DNA of 64,000 bases from Ailurus styani (lineage: Eukaryota > Chordata > Mammalia > Carnivora > Ailuridae). The stretch is from positions 509,694 to 573,693 of the forward strand of contig LNAC01000849.1 in NCBI GenBank assembly GCA_002007465.1. Direction: 5' to 3'. Shown piece by piece: positions 54,986-64,000 of the stretch. Position numbers and translations under genes: made by a program. The number at the start of each line of letters is the position of its first letter. Within the stretch, counting starts at the first letter, position 1. Below the pieces are notes generated by a model, which was not told the origin of the DNA, did not search any database, and was given only the letters and a program-made list of their open reading frames with translations.

Positions 54986-57060
54986 AATAATTACCAGACA
55001 AGGACTATGGAGTAAGAGTTTAATGACTTTGGAGAAAAGACAAATGAAAGTTTCCAACCTGACTATAGAAAAAGAAAGTGCTAAAAAAAAAATGAACAGT
55101 CATAGTAATCTTTGGACGAAAATGAGAAGTCTATAAGTATGAGAGGAGTTTCAGAAAGAGGAAGGGGCCAGAAAAAAATCTGAAGACATAACTGACAAAT
55201 TTTTCCAGATCTAAAAATGTAAACCTACAGATCCAGGAATCTCAATGAACTGCTGCTAGTAGGAAAAACACAAAGAAAACCATACCAAAGCACATAATAA
55301 ATTATTTTAAATGAGTGATAAAGAGAAAAATCTTAAAATCAGCCAAAAGGAAAAATAATATTTATTATTTACAGGGGAACAATTATATAAATTACAACTG
55401 ACTTTCATCAGAAACAATACAAGGCAGGAAATAATGGAACCACATGTTTATAGTAGAGGAAATTATCAATCCAGATTTCTATATTCACTAAAAATACTCT
55501 TCAAAAATAAAAGTACAGCAAATATATCTTCATGTAACACAAGTTATAAAGTTCATTACCAGAAGAATTTAATTATAAGAAATGTTAAAGGAAGATTTTA
55601 GGTTGAAGGGAAATGATACCAGATGAAAAATTACGATCTACACAAAGAAAAGAAGGATGCCAGAAATAACAGATAATAAGTGGGCGAATATAAGGACTTG
55701 ACATTTTCTTTAAAAAACAATTGTATAAATTGAAGATATGTTTAATAGGTTCATAAAACATACATAAAATGTATGATAATAGTAAAGATTTGAAGAAAGA
55801 AATGGAAGTATACTGTCGAAACACTCTAACATAATACCAGTAATACAAGGTTGATTTAAAATTTAAAGATCAAATAATGTGATTTACCACATTTATAGAA
55901 GATAAAAATCACATAACCTTTTAGTAGATGCAGAAAAAGAATTTAACTAAATTTAATGCTTTTATGAGTTTCTTGAAAAATTTAACAAGGTGACCTGGGT
56001 GGCTCATTCATTAAGCGCCTGCCTTTGGCTCAGGTCATTATCCCAGGGTCCTGGGATCGAGCCCTGCATCGGGCTCCTTGCTCTGCGGGAAAGCCTGCTT
56101 CTCCCTCTCCCACTTCCCCTGCTGGTGTTCCCTCTCTGGCTGTGTCTCTCCCTGTCAAATAAATAAATAAAATCTTTTTTAAAAAAAAGGAAAAAGAAAA
56201 ATCTAATAAAGTATAAATACAAAAGCCTTCTTCACCCTGGTTAAGACCATCCATAAAAAGCTTCAAGTGAGGTCATGCATAATAGTGAAAGACTGAATGC
56301 TCTTCTCCAAGAATCAAAACAAGGCAGAGATATTCACTCTCACCACTGTCATTCAACTTTGTACTTGAGATTCCAACATGTTCAATAAAGGGGGGAAATA
56401 AGAATAAAATGAAAGAAATAAAAGACATGTAAGTTGGAAAGGAAGACATAAAATGGTCATTATTCAAACACTAATTGTGTACATAGGAAAACTTAAATAC
56501 TCTACCAAAGTGCTAGTATAACCAATTAATTAAGTCAGAAAAGTCACAGGACTCAGAACCAACATATAAAATCAATTCCATTTTTTTTACTAGTAATGAG
56601 TAACTAGGAAATGAAAGTTTTGAAAATACTATTTATAGTATCATCAAAACACATGTGAAGTAAATTCAACCTATAAGCAATACCTGCACCTTTAAAATTA
56701 TATAACCCTGCTCAAATAAATTTAAGAAAAGCTAAAATAATGGAAAGATACACCATATTCATGGACTAGAAGATTGAGTGTTGCTGTGATGTCAGTTCTT
56801 CCCCAAGTGATCTAGAAATTTAATGCAATAAAATGCCAGCAGACTTTACTGATAAACTTGGCAAACTCATTCTAAAAATAATATAGAAATTCAAAAGAAT
56901 TACACAGCATAGCCAAAACAATTTTGGAATCCAAGAATAAAGCTAGATATTTTACCTTACTTGGAGTCAAGTTATAATAATCAAGAAAATATGGTGGTGC
57001 TAGTATAAGGCTAGACAACCAATCCTGAATTATTAATGGTTATGCAAATATAGGGGTTTG
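54986..57060 (+). mobile_element. ancient L1M (ORF1 to ORF2), decayed, split by a SINE
   Basis: 55180-55560: 'cctacagatccaggaatctc', 'catcagaaacaatacaaggc' and 'atttctatattcactaaaaa' fit the ORF1 C-terminal region of L1M. 55840-57000: 'agcttcaagtgaggtcatgc', 'attcactctcaccactgtca', 'ccatattcatggactagaag' and 'cacagcatagccaaaacaat' fit ORF2. The distance between them is too short for a whole L1, so internal deletions have occurred. Confidence 0.75.
55988..56190 (+). mobile_element. Can-SINE
   Basis: 'ggtgacctgggtggctcatt', 'gcctgcctttggctcaggtc', 'gggtcctgggatcgagccct', tail 'aaataaataaataaaatctt'. Flanks 'gaaaaatttaacaa' and 'gaaaaatctaataa' (2 mismatches) give the duplication. Confidence 0.95.
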
Positions 57061-58361
57061 TCAAAATGCTTCAAACTGAATGAGTAAAATGAGTACATAT
57101 AACTACATTCAAAAAATTAATTTTGAAAAGATAATTATCATTACTATGTGAACTGAGAAAGGAATCACTGAAGTGTATGAACAAAAGGATCACAATGATC
57201 ACAATGGAGCATTTTCAAATATCTGATTAAAAATCAATAAACACAACACTATTATGATAGGTAAATCTGCACAATTGATAGTCATAATTTTGTTACTATA
57301 ATTGAAGTAGCTTGGTCTATATAATTTTCATCCTATGTTGTTTGACATATTTATGTTCTCGTAATCTATGTTGTTTGATATAGATTACTAGAACATGAAT
57401 ATATAAAAATAAAGACATTTGCTATACTTTCCAAAACTAACCAAAAACTTCAAATGCCTTGTTTCTATATAAGCCTAAGATTATAGATTTCAGTTCATCT
57501 TTTGAGTAAAGGAAGAGGACTAAAGAAAGATATAAATACATTTTAAAGATAAACATTATATATTCAGTAAATGAATTTTAGAATAAAATTCTGAAAAGAT
57601 ATTTTTTTTCCAAATTAAAAAAAAAATCCTGAGTCTGTCATTAGACTCTAGAAACAATGCGTTTTCCTTAAACAAGTAAGGCAATCCCATGGTGGCCTAC
57701 AATTTTCATCAAAATGAGAGGGGAAATCATCACACTTTTACTGTGTTGAAATATTTTCAAAATAAAACATGTGTTTTCTGCTTAAATTCTTTTGTTATTC
57801 TAGGAATGAGAATTATTCTGGGATATGACCAATGTGATTTTAACAAAAACATATAGCTTGGGCAAAGACATTTAAAATTTCTCAGACATGAGGGAAAAAC
57901 ATTGCACTGAGTAACTAGAGGTGTTTATAAATGGAATTAGTATTCCCAATTATTATTCCTAATAGAGTTAGATACATACAAAATAAAAGAGAGCTTCAAA
58001 TTATCAATTTTATCTAGGGATATCATGGTAAATATAACACAGACGGTTTCTAGAAAAAGAAAAATCACGAACCATGAATCTCCAAGCATGAGAACATCAA
58101 TATATATGTTTCCAACAGCTATTATCAACCTGTGCCCAACTCAAGGAAACAACTTCCATAACTCTATGTGTATAACACTCTTACTGAATGAATTATCTGT
58201 TGAAAATATAATTAAGGGAGATGATTATAGAGAGACGATAGAGGCTATAGCATAGTTTCTGAATCTTTCCAATTCCATGAAAAATTATCGTAAGAAAAGA
58301 AGTAGTAAAATTACATCTTCTAGACACAATGAAAGCACCCCCAAAAGATAGATTCACAGAA
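57061..58361. other. no gene recognised
   Basis: AT-rich 1.3 kb holding the inverted/direct repeat listed separately. Opposing frames at 57937-58255 are shadows of each other. Confidence 0.45.
57333..57402. repeat. imperfect 23-bp palindrome combined with a 17-bp direct repeat
   Basis: Arms 57347-57369 and 57380-57402 are inverted copies matching at 21 of 23 positions, with a 10-nt loop. In addition 'ctatgttgtttgacata' (57333-57349) recurs as 'ctatgttgtttgatata' (57366-57382), period 33. No family recognised. Confidence 0.85.
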
Positions 58362-58375
58362 CAGACGAAAATTCT

Positions 58376-58560
58376 TTTTTTTTAAAGATTTTATTTATTT
58401 ATTTGACACAGAGAGAGAGATCACAAGTAGGTAGAGAAGAGAAGAGGAAGCAGGCTCCCCGCCGAGCAGAGAGCCCGATGCGGGCCTCGATCCCAGGACC
58501 CTGAGATCATGACCTGAGCCGAAGGCAGAGGCTTTAACCCACTGAGCCACCCAGGCGCCC
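58376..58560 (-). mobile_element. young Can-SINE
   Basis: 'aagattttatttatttattt', 'gacacagagagagagatcac', 'cgatgcgggcctcgatccca', 'actgagccacccaggcgccc'. Duplication cagacgaaaattct (58362-58375) and cagatgaaaattct (58561-58574), one mismatch. Slightly shortened GA-rich region. Confidence 0.97.
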
Positions 58561-58574
58561 CAGATGAAAATTCT

Positions 58575-59489
58575 AATCCACCTGTGTCATTAAAGAGGTA
58601 GGGGCTCAGGGACTGACAGCCATACCAGAACAACTGGATTCATTGATCTTTCTCAGAGGTGCTTCCACAGAGGAAGGAATACTGTGCTCACAATTAACAA
58701 CTTTTTTAAGTTGCTTACCACCTGCAATGGAGTGCTGATGAATAATAACCAGCTCTTTAAATGGAGGGAACCTCTTATTTTGTAGCATTTGCCAATTTCC
58801 ATGGTATAGATACTTCCACCATACCAATTTTAAGTTACCAATGTGGCATCACTGAATGCTGAATTGAGAAGAATTAGCTCTCATGAGCTGATGGGAACCC
58901 ATTCCAGTGTATTAATACTACATGTCAACAAAATGGATGACATCTGATTTATTTTTGTGACTGGAAATAAAATGGTAATTCATTTCTTCTTAGTTGGGAA
59001 GTAAACCCCAACAAATAAAAACAATCCTACCTGTTATCCACATATTTCTCAAGTCTTGGCCCTGTGAATCAGTTCTTGAATGTACCTAATACATATATCT
59101 GGAATAGTCAAGCAAGAAAAATGAAACCCTCTTCTTATAGGGTCCAGTAACAAAAATATGTATACCATATCCACCCATATATCCTCTCAGGCTAAATGGA
59201 TTCTTGGTTGTATAATTTTCCAAATGTCTGTTCTATTACAACCCTAATAGTTCTTGCTCAACATCTGGATATTTATGGGAAACAGCCGGGGGGATGGGGG
59301 GAATGAAAGATGAAAGATAGGGAGAATTTGGGGAAGTGATAAGGATCTCTCCCAAAGCTGCTAATAAAGAATGTCAAGCAATCTTGCAGATTCATTAAAT
59401 CCTGAAAAGATATTACATATTTTAAAAAGAGGAATAGCAATGTTCCCATAAAGCAAAAAAATTTATGTCGGTATTCGCTTTACTTATTT
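58575..59489. other. no gene recognised
   Basis: Mixed DNA with a G-run near 59287-59301. A 73-codon minus frame (58606-58827) has no domain. Confidence 0.45.
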
Positions 59490-60500
59490 CCATAGTAACA
59501 GGTACACAGAAACATCCTCAACATCACTAATCATCAGGAAAATGTAAATCAGAACTACAATGACATATCACCTAACACCTGTTAAAATGGGTATCATCAA
59601 GAAGACAAGAGAAAAATGTTGGTGAGGATGTGGAGAAAATGGAACTTGCACACTACTGATTGGAATGTAAATTGGTTCAACCACTATGGAAAACAGTATG
59701 GAGTTTCCTTAAAAAATTAAAAATAGGGGCACCTGGGTGGCTCAGTTTGTTGAGCATCTGTCTTCAGCTCAGGTTATGATTTCTGGCTCCTGGGAATTGA
59801 GCCCTGCATCAGGCTCTCTGCTCAGTGGGGAGTCTGCTTCTCCCTCTCCTTTTCCCTCCGTGATCTCTCTCACACTCTCTCAAATAAATAATAAATAAAA
59901 TCTTTTTAAAAAATTAAAAACAAATCTACCATGTGATCCAGCAATTCCATCTCTGGGTAAAGACCCAAAAAAAAGGAAAATAAGATATCAAAGAAATATT
60001 TGCACTCCCATGGTTACTGTAGCATTATTCACAATAACCAAGATATGGAAACAACCTAGGCATCCACCGACAAATGAATGGATAAAGAAAACACGACATA
60101 TACATGATAATTCAGCCATGAGAAAAAAATAGACACAATGCCATTCATGACAACATGGATGGAGCACATTCTGCTGAGTGAGAAAAATCAGACAGAGAAA
60201 GGTAAGTAATATATTATATCATTGTTTATGGAATCTAAAAAACTCGAACTTGCTAAGATAGAGAGTAAAATGGTAGTCAGCAAGGAAAGGGCTTAGGGGA
60301 TAAAACAGATGTTTTTTTTAAGTGTATAAACTTACAACCAGTAGTAAAGAAGTCCTAGGGATCTAATGTACAGTATAGTGAATACATACAATAATATCCA
60401 ATTATAATCATCAAACTTGCTATAAGACTAGAACTTCATTATTCCAACAATTAAATAGAAATGATAATTACCACTACAATGGCAATCCTGTTACAATAAA
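59490..60500 (+). mobile_element. L1M 3' end, split by a SINE
   Basis: 'aaatcagaactacaatgaca', 'gaaaaatgttggtgaggatg', 'ccaattctatctctgggta'-like 'gcaattccatctctgggtaa', 'ccaagatatggaaacaacct', 'acaacatggatggagcacat', then a 3' UTR ending in A-rich sequence near 60500. Old and frameshifted. Confidence 0.88.
59724..59907 (+). mobile_element. Can-SINE inside L1M
   Basis: 'ggcacctgggtggctcagtt', 'tgttgagcatctgtcttcag', 'ggctctctgctcagtgggga', tail 'aaataaataataaataaaat'. Duplication aaaaaattaaaaa at 59711-59723 and 59908-59920. The L1 reads through cleanly if the SINE and one duplication copy are removed. Confidence 0.96.
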
Positions 60501-61011
60501 TGGATATATAAAATTTTTTAAAAAATTGAAAATCTTTTGAAAACTTTAATTTTCTTATTCTTCATTACTGCAAACTCAAGTAAATAATACTTCTCTTTAA
60601 AAAATTTATGAGTATGTTAATTTCTACCAGCTCTTTAATTTTTTTTGAGAGAGGGGGAGCAGCTGGTTTTGCTCCTGGGAAATTAAGAAGAAATATTCAT
60701 GTACAAAATTCCTAAAGCAATTATTGCTGGCTTTCCTGGCAGTCTAATAGTAGAAATCAATAGCTGTCTTTATGAAATGTATCTCCATGGACCAAAGGAC
60801 ACCAGGAGAAAATAGCGACCCCGATTGTTTAGTTCCTTGCTGATCTCCATCTTTGACAGCTGAAAGCATTGAAATTGAAACACCTGGTCCAAAGGGACAA
60901 CATTATTAAATATTCCACTTACCAACAAATAGTTGCCCTTTGACATAACAAAATAAGGTGCCTTTATTGATAATTTTGGCGAGCAGAAGGTGAGAGATTT
61001 GCAATTTTTCA
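60501..61011. other. no gene recognised
   Basis: An 80-codon minus frame (60770-61012) in non-repetitive DNA has no known domain. No repeat was recognised in this block. Confidence 0.4.
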
Positions 61012-61440
61012 TTTATTTATTTAACAAATGTTTATTGAATATCTGTCTCATGTCAGGCTATAGGCCGGCTTCTAGGCATATATCACAAAATGAGGCAAAT
61101 GTCTACCATTTCAAGTATCCATGTTAGCGGTGAAGGCGAAGAAATAAACCAGAATGTATAAAACATAGGACTATAATGGTGTTTTGAAAAGGAAATATGG
61201 AGTGCTGGGTGAGTGTGTGAAAGGGATTGGAGGCACCTACAACAACCTGAGGTGATCGGGAAAGCTTACTGGAAAAAGTAACATCGAAGACAAACTCTGA
61301 GGATGAATAGGAGGTACTCAGACAAATGGGAGAGAGGGGTAGGAAGTCAAAAATTCTTCACGATAGAGAAAACAGTGCATGCAAAGGCCCAGGGATAAGA
61401 GAAAATAAGGTGCTTTTGAGGAAATAACTCAAAATACTAA
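61012..61440 (-). mobile_element. L2 LINE 3' region
   Basis: 'catttatttatttaacaaat', 'gtttattgaatatctgtctc', 'gacaaactctgaggatgaat' and 'gcatgcaaaggcccagggat' follow the reverse complement of L2 over more than 400 bp. Confidence 0.75.
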
Positions 61441-61559
61441 TTCCTTACACATCTAAAAAGTACAGACACTGGTAAAGTTTTCGTTGGCAAAATCTTATTA
61501 AGGAAAAGTAATATAATGGCATTAAATATGTGTTTTAGAAAATGAATAAAAACTATTTA

Positions 61560-61880
61560 TTAAAAAATAGGTGTCACTTTGTTAAAAAATCACATAAGAG
61601 CAAAGTTCTTAATGACAAAAAAGAAAAACCATCACAAATGTCCATTAACAGGAAACAGACAAAATTCGGTGGCATATTCACACAACAGTGAAAATATATG
61701 AATTACCACTACCTGCAACAACATAAGAACAACTTGAAAACATAATATTTAGCATAAATAAATAAATAAATAAACCATGTCTCAATAAATTATATAGAGC
61801 AGGGTACATTTTTATGAAGCTGAAAATAAAGTTAATTGATATATTTAGACATATGCATATTTATAATAAAAATATATTTT
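61560..61880 (+). mobile_element. ancient L1M fragment
   Basis: 'caaatgtccattaacaggaa', 'acagacaaaattcggtggca' and 'acttgaaaacataatattta' resemble ORF2 C-terminal L1 sequence, with a (AAAT)n patch near 61760. Tentative. Confidence 0.5.
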
Positions 61881-62133
61881 CAAAAGCAATGAATAATATA
61901 AATTTAGGAAGAGTTGTTGCCTTTGAGGCACAGAATGATACAGGTGGCAGGAAGGCAGGAAACAGTAGAAGAAAGGGAATTAATAGGTAGCTAAAAGTTT
62001 TATTAACCTAATTCTTAGATTAAGAACACATAAATGTTTCTTATGCAGTTATGGTTTGTTACTAACATATGTAATATAAGGCACTATTTTTGCAAATGTT
62101 ATAGATTTTAAAAGATAATAAAGGAGAAAAAGT
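61881..62133. other. no gene recognised
   Basis: AT-rich spacer, possibly further decayed L1M. Confidence 0.4.
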
Positions 62134-62338
62134 TGGGGCGCCTGGGTGGCTCAGTGGGTTATAGCCTCTGCCTTTGGCTCAGGTCATGATCTCAGGGTCC
62201 TGGGATCGAGCCCCGCGTGGCGCTCCCTGCTCAGCAGGCAGCCTGCTTCCCCCTCTCTCTGCCTACCACTCTGCCTACTTGTGAACTGTCTCATCTCTCT
62301 CACTCTGTCAAATAATAAATAAAATCTTTTTTTTAAAA
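62134..62338 (+). mobile_element. young Can-SINE
   Basis: 'ggggcgcctgggtggctcag', 'tgggttatagcctctgcctt', 'cagggtcctgggatcgagcc', 'ctgctcagcaggcagcctgc', tail 'aaataataaataaaatcttt'. Flanks aaggagaaaaagt and aaggtgaaaaagt (62339-62351) differ at one base. Confidence 0.97.
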
Positions 62339-62351
62339 AAGGTGAAAAAGT

Positions 62352-62794
62352 AAAAAAAAAAAATCACAATCCTAACTTTAATTCCATTCAGTTATTCAGA
62401 AAACATTTCCAGGACATTAGGACATTATCATCAAATTCATTACTTTGACTTTATCAATAATTTGAAAAGGGGCCAAGTTTTTAATCACAGAAAAGTAAAA
62501 ATATCCCAAATAGCTATTGACAAAGAAAGGACAAATAAAACTGGCATATCCATACAACAATTTAATAAGCTAATTAAATTTAATGATATATTTACAACCT
62601 CATTCTTGCAACCTTCCACAAAATGACTCTCCCTTTGCCAGTCATCCCAGTGTTTGGTTTATGCATATCTTTTCTTTTCTCACTGCACCATCCACACACA
62701 CAGCCACACATCCAGGGGAAGGAAAACTGATGGTCTTCAGTTAAAGGAACCTCAAAAGACATCATATACAGAAAACATCACAGATTGGCAAATT
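62352..62794. other. no gene recognised; small L1M fragment inside
   Basis: 62480-62600 ('tatcccaaatagctattgac', 'ctggcatatccatacaacaa') is probably an L1M ORF2 remnant. The rest is not assigned. Confidence 0.4.
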
Positions 62795-63400
62795 TTGACA
62801 TTCATTTAATTGAATATTTTTTAGTATCCATGGAGTACTGATCTCTTTCTAGATAATACAGATACAACAGTGAATAAACAAGATAAGTTACCGTTCCTAT
62901 GGAGCTCACATTTTGGTCAAGAGATACACATGTTTCCAAACAGCCTTGAGTATAAAAGTCTGTGTCTCAGAAGGACTGGCTGAAGAGTAAAGTGTGGAAA
63001 TAGTCCTAAGTGATAAAATTCACTGCTGTATAAAAGGGAGGAGGGGAATGAGAAAGAAGAGCAAGAAGAGAGGACCCACAGCTTAAGAGCTCCAATATTT
63101 GAAGCTCAGTTGAAGGAAATGCCTGAGAAAGAGAGGCCAGGAGGAGCTCCAGAGTCATAGATTCAAATGCCTACTTATGATCCCCAGTTGGCTGTCTCAC
63201 ATGCATTTCAAAATTAACATGTCCAAAACCGAAACTGCGACAAATGACAAGTGATTTAAGAGAAGCACCAGAAGAGAAGCAGAATGTTTCCAAAAGGAAA
63301 AGATGATCCATCATATTCAATGCTGGAGAGAAATTAAAAAGGATAAGGGACCAAATACATAACTGTGCTATCCCAAGTATGCTTGGCAAAACCTTGATGG
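62795..63400 (-). mobile_element. L2 LINE remnant
   Basis: 'cagatacaacagtgaataaa', 'ttcctatggagctcacattt' and 'tcatattcaatgctggagag' fit the reverse complement of L2. The middle is too decayed to confirm continuity. Confidence 0.5.
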
Positions 63401-63964
63401 GTAAAGAGCACAGCAGGGCTAGAGCCCAGTGTCTGACTTCAGGAATACGCTACACCAGACCCCAAGGAATCGTGTGTATCAAGAAAGGAGAGTTTGACTC
63501 CTTAGGTCGGTGAAGAGCCTTTGAGGCACTCGCCAGCAGGAGCAATGTCTGTTCAAATCTGCACTACGTGCGCTTTAGAAATGTCATTCTAAGTTCACAG
63601 AAGAATTTTCGCTCCCATATTATTATAACAAATACGTTCTTGCCTTCCTCTTTATCATGTAAGTTAGAACAGATGAGGCCTGAGGGAAAGGTAGGCGAGA
63701 GAGAGAAAAGAAAGTGGAGGAGATACAACTTGCCCATGAGTGTGTTTCCTCCTAGCATACCGCCTGTGGGCTTATCTAAGAGCCAAGCAGGACAAAGTCA
63801 TGTAGAGATGCTGAAAGCCAAAGCCTGTGGCACAGATGCAGCCACAAAGAAGGAAATATGCAAGGAGATGGGAGAAAGAGGAGGAAACACTGAAAAATTA
63901 CTTTAGATGACAATGATGACTTTAAGTCTAAAATCAGCTTCTTTCTTTTAAATTAATCTCAAAG
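63401..63964. other. no gene recognised
   Basis: Mixed composition. Opposing frames at 63564-63758 and 63568-63906 shadow each other, and neither has a recognisable domain. Confidence 0.4.
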
Positions 63965-64000
63965 TGGAAGACATAGACCAGTGGAACAGAATAGAGAACC
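63965..64000 (+). mobile_element. L1 ORF2 fragment at the right edge
   Basis: 'agacatagaccagtggaaca' then 'gaatagagaacc' is a well-known L1 ORF2 stretch (residues like IDQWNRIEN, also present in the ORF at 47655). The element continues beyond the window. Confidence 0.7.

Noticed and set aside
63568..63906. 112-codon plus-strand frame near the right edge
   Set aside because: No recognisable domain, and the opposite strand is open in the same place.

Overview
This window looks like intergenic DNA from a caniform carnivore, most likely a mustelid. The basis is the repeat content. Tens of tRNA-Lys-derived Can-SINEs are present on both strands. The youngest are of the 'gtgggttaaagcctctgc' type that I associate with mustelids (weasel, mink, otter, marten). 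The L1 copies have carnivore-type ORF1, ORF2 and 3' UTR. The genus call is inference. I found no intact host protein-coding gene, no convincing exon, no functional RNA gene and no CRISPR or prokaryotic system. Most long open frames are pieces of L1 or frames running through SINEs and simple repeats.

Layout. 0-24 kb: a sparse mosaic of Can-SINEs, ancient L1M, L2 and MIR fragments, two hAT-type DNA transposon fossils (700-1127, 19288-19498), one MLT1 LTR (16650-17085), several short L1 3' ends and a possible unidentified pseudogene (2384-2685). 24.4-31 kb: one near full-length but dead L1 on the minus strand (5' UTR, ORF1, endonuclease, RT, 3' UTR). It is interrupted by a younger nested L1 with a 16-bp target-site duplication and by a 0.48-kb stretch of unrelated DNA. 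31-42 kb: mostly unassigned AT-rich sequence with SINEs, MLT1 pieces and old L1. 42-50 kb: a second L1 cluster containing a truncated 5S rRNA retropseudogene, a 5'-inverted (twin-primed) L1, and a young L1 whose ORF2 is open for over 740 codons before a frameshift and which runs into a 166-base assembly gap (49983-50148). 50-64 kb: SINEs (including two inserted in succession at one target site), L1 and L1M fragments, L2, and an L1 starting at the right edge.

The elements do not form a pathway. What joins them is L1 machinery acting in trans and in cis. L1 insertions, Can-SINEs, the 5S fragment and a bare A-rich insertion all carry target-site duplications of about 12-19 bp, as expected from target-primed reverse transcription. 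Nesting gives a relative chronology: L2/MIR and MLT1/hAT first, then L1M, then older Can-SINEs and carnivore L1, then the youngest SINEs and L1.

Limits: element boundaries without a target-site duplication are estimated to about 10-50 bp, subfamily names are recognition by eye, and no alignment or database search was run. I did not find a previously undescribed biological system. The most interesting items are unusual retrotransposition products.
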